Shown: positions 62,866 to 64,000 of the stretch, one piece after another
Layout of the letters: every line of letters begins with the position of its first letter
Numbering within the stretch: the first letter of the stretch is position 1
Assembly: GCA_028066355.1 (NCBI GenBank)
Contig: JALCBP010000004.1
Coordinates: 15,844-79,843, forward strand
Source of the DNA: UBA1268 sp002694955
Lineage (GTDB): Bacteria; Planctomycetota; Planctomycetia; Pirellulales; UBA1268
Length of the DNA stretch: 64,000 nucleotides
Direction: 5' to 3'
Program-made: the position numbers and the translations under genes
The notes under the pieces: model-generated
What the model was told of the DNA's origin: nothing
Seen by the model: only the letters and a program-made list of their open reading frames with translations
Database searches by the model: none

Positions 62866-63075
62866 AGATTCTTTCAGAATCGTCGCACGGCACACGACGA
62901 AGGGCAAGCGGTATGTGCTGGTTTGGGCTGCGAGTGCGTAATCAGACGCAGGCCGCAAGAAAATGGTGCAAAACATGGCGAGGGAATATGCAGGACAGTC
63001 TTTTTCATCGTATAGTTTAGTTAGCATGCTAAGAAATAAGTTTGATATGAATCGTAACGCCGGAGAGTCCAACTG

Positions 63076-63465
63076 ATGTTCGGCGAATTACAACCCATTG
63101 GAGGAGGGGACTCGATCCCCTTGCTGAAGAAGACCCTCGTAGTTGGTCGCCGAGAGTCTGCCGATGTTGTCCTGAGATTCCCCACTATTTCAGGGAGTCA
63201 TTGTGAGCTTGCTGTTGAAGAAGGCATCTGGGTTGTTCGAGATCTTAACAGCAGCAATGGAACGAAAGTGAACGGCGTGCGCGTGAGCGAACAGCATGTT
63301 AAACCAGGTGATACGCTGTCGTTTGCCAAATATGCTTTCGAAGTTTTCTATGATCCTGCAGAGTTGGGTGCGACCGATGATGCCAAGAGTAAACTTGCCG
63401 AGACAGATGTTTTTAGTCGCAGCCTCCTTCAGGCATCTGGCTTAGAGTCCCGTCGCAGACGATAG
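63076..63465 (+). CDS. FHA-domain protein
   Basis: A 129-residue protein that is almost entirely one forkhead-associated domain. The phosphothreonine-binding residues are in VVGRRESADVVLRFPTISGSHCEL (shown in part: GRRESADV near residues 24-31 and SGSHCEL near 38-44) and DLNSSNGTKVNGVRV near 55-69. FHA domains bind phosphothreonine peptides, so a Ser/Thr kinase partner is expected, though none is in the window. It starts 85 bp before rsgA and probably forms a transcript with it. Confidence 0.88.
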   Translation: MFGELQPIGGGDSIPLLKKTLVVGRRESADVVLRFPTISGSHCELAVEEGIWVVRDLNSSNGTKVNGVRVSEQHVKPGDTLSFAKYAFEVFYDPAELGATDDAKSKLAETDVFSRSLLQASGLESRRRR

Positions 63466-63549
63466 TTTTCATTGGAATGAGAGTATGTGTGGGCGGTGCT
63501 ATCACTGGAGGAGTATCAATGAAAGCTGTCCGCTGTGTATGCTTAAGAT

Positions 63550-64000
63550 ATGAAAAATTCGCGAACATCCCGTGTCGCCTTTCGCAAAAACCGTCACGCA
63601 CGTCGACGGCAAACTGACGTTACTCGGCAATTCGCTAATGACGGGGATGTAAGTGAAAATTTAGCGTCAACAGAGAGGCTCTCTGGAAAGGGAGAACTTA
63701 CTCGGAAACGAACAGTCAAATTGCCGACCGTTGAAGGTGGTGTCGATGACTCTGGGGTGCGTAATGATACGTGGCGAGGACAAGTACTCCATGCTCATGG
63801 TTTAGATAGCTTTGTGCGTGATGAGTTTGGGCAGATAACACGGTGTGCAATCCGGCAGGTCTTACATGATGTAGCGACAGATCAACGCCATCCAGTTTCA
63901 GCTGGCGATTGGGTGCAGGTGCAAGGGCGAGGTGAAGAGGCTGCGATCTGTTTCATTGAACCACGTCGCAGTGCTTTAAGTCGGTCGAGTCGTGGCCGCC
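63550..64000 (+). CDS. rsgA: Small ribosomal subunit biogenesis GTPase RsgA, N-terminal part (3' truncated)
   Basis: An open frame from the ATG at 63550 running off the end of the window (150 residues visible). A basic N-terminal tail (SRTSRVAFRKNRHARRRQ) is followed by an OB-fold region: WRGQVLHAHGLDSFVRDEFG, then TRCAIRQVLHDV, SAGDWVQVQG and FIEPRRSALSRSSRG. This order matches RsgA (YjeQ), where the end segment leads into the circularly permuted GTPase domain, which lies beyond the window. RsgA matures the 30S subunit. Confidence 0.85.
   Translation, partial: MKNSRTSRVAFRKNRHARRRQTDVTRQFANDGDVSENLASTERLSGKGELTRKRTVKLPTVEGGVDDSGVRNDTWRGQVLHAHGLDSFVRDEFGQITRCAIRQVLHDVATDQRHPVSAGDWVQVQGRGEEAAICFIEPRRSALSRSSRGR

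Noticed and set aside
62330..63072. Several open frames on both strands around 62.3-63.1 kb
   Set aside because: They lie on the RNase P RNA gene, whose conserved segments fully explain the sequence.
1..64000. CRISPR arrays, insertion sequences, prophage or integrase genes
   Set aside because: No repeat-spacer pattern, transposase or integrase motif was seen; the only long duplication is the 55-bp pair at the scaffold gap.

Overview
The window looks like a scaffold from an uncultured, probably marine, member of the Planctomycetota close to the Pirellulales. Evidence: a sulfatase, a tandem DUF1080 protein and PQQ-propeller/esterase genes lie together. A cell-surface protein carries an LEPR-XLL-like N-terminal motif. 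There is a planctomycete-type Nramp-like transporter, a futalosine (menaquinone) gene set, and many short lipoproteins and zinc-ribbon proteins of the kind this phylum carries. Base composition is even (mid-40s % GC by eye). I see no phage, IS element, CRISPR array or plasmid genes. One 100-N scaffold gap (53887-53986) is flanked by an exact 55-bp duplication, so it is very probably an assembly join.

Layout. 1-6.3 kb (+): tail of a LON-domain protein, folE, two membrane proteins, then a molybdopterin operon (moaD, moaE, moaA) continuing into a cysteine desulfurase and a YkgJ-type cysteine-cluster protein. 6.4-7.2 kb (-): a compact HU / 65-aa ORF / lipoprotein operon. 7.6-10.1 kb (+): pyrD, trpS, acpS. 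10.1-19.5 kb: topA, a SurA-like membrane protein, glgB, a class I amidotransferase-like hydrolase and miaA. 19.6-20.9 kb: hisE-hisG. 20.9-24.3 kb (-): mqnA-mqnC plus an amidohydrolase that fits aminodeoxyfutalosine deaminase. 24.4-28 kb (-): an ABC-2 exporter. 28.4-31.7 kb: a zinc-ribbon protein, aroA, an Fe-type alcohol dehydrogenase and a small membrane protein.

31.7-36 kb (-) is the most unusual operon: a polar amino-acid ABC importer (lipoprotein, permease, ATPase) runs by ATGA overlap and 3-nt spacing into a divergent ADP-ribosylglycohydrolase-family protein and a stand-alone methyltransferase resembling the C-terminal domain of OvoA (ovothiol synthesis). Next to it is a secreted protein gene interrupted by one in-frame TGA. 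36.8-41.4 kb: a rhodanese-DUF2892-rhodanese fusion, an Nramp-like transporter lacking the metal-site motifs, and two unknowns. 41.7-53 kb: a divergent aldolase-like/PfkB kinase pair, then a minus-strand run for polysaccharide breakdown (PQQ propeller, esterase, DUF1080, uxaC, sulfatase, EF-hand esterase). 53-56.5 kb: the gapped LEPR/FN3 surface protein, a tRNA with CAU anticodon and a thioredoxin-like exported protein. 56.7-60.5 kb (+): aldehyde dehydrogenase and a YdeP-like molybdopterin oxidoreductase, a plausible user of the cofactor made by the moa genes. 60.5-61.9 kb has no supported gene. The end holds a ribbon-helix-helix protein, the RNase P RNA gene rnpB (-), an FHA protein and the start of rsgA.

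Starts were chosen by family alignment and overlaps; several remain uncertain and are flagged.
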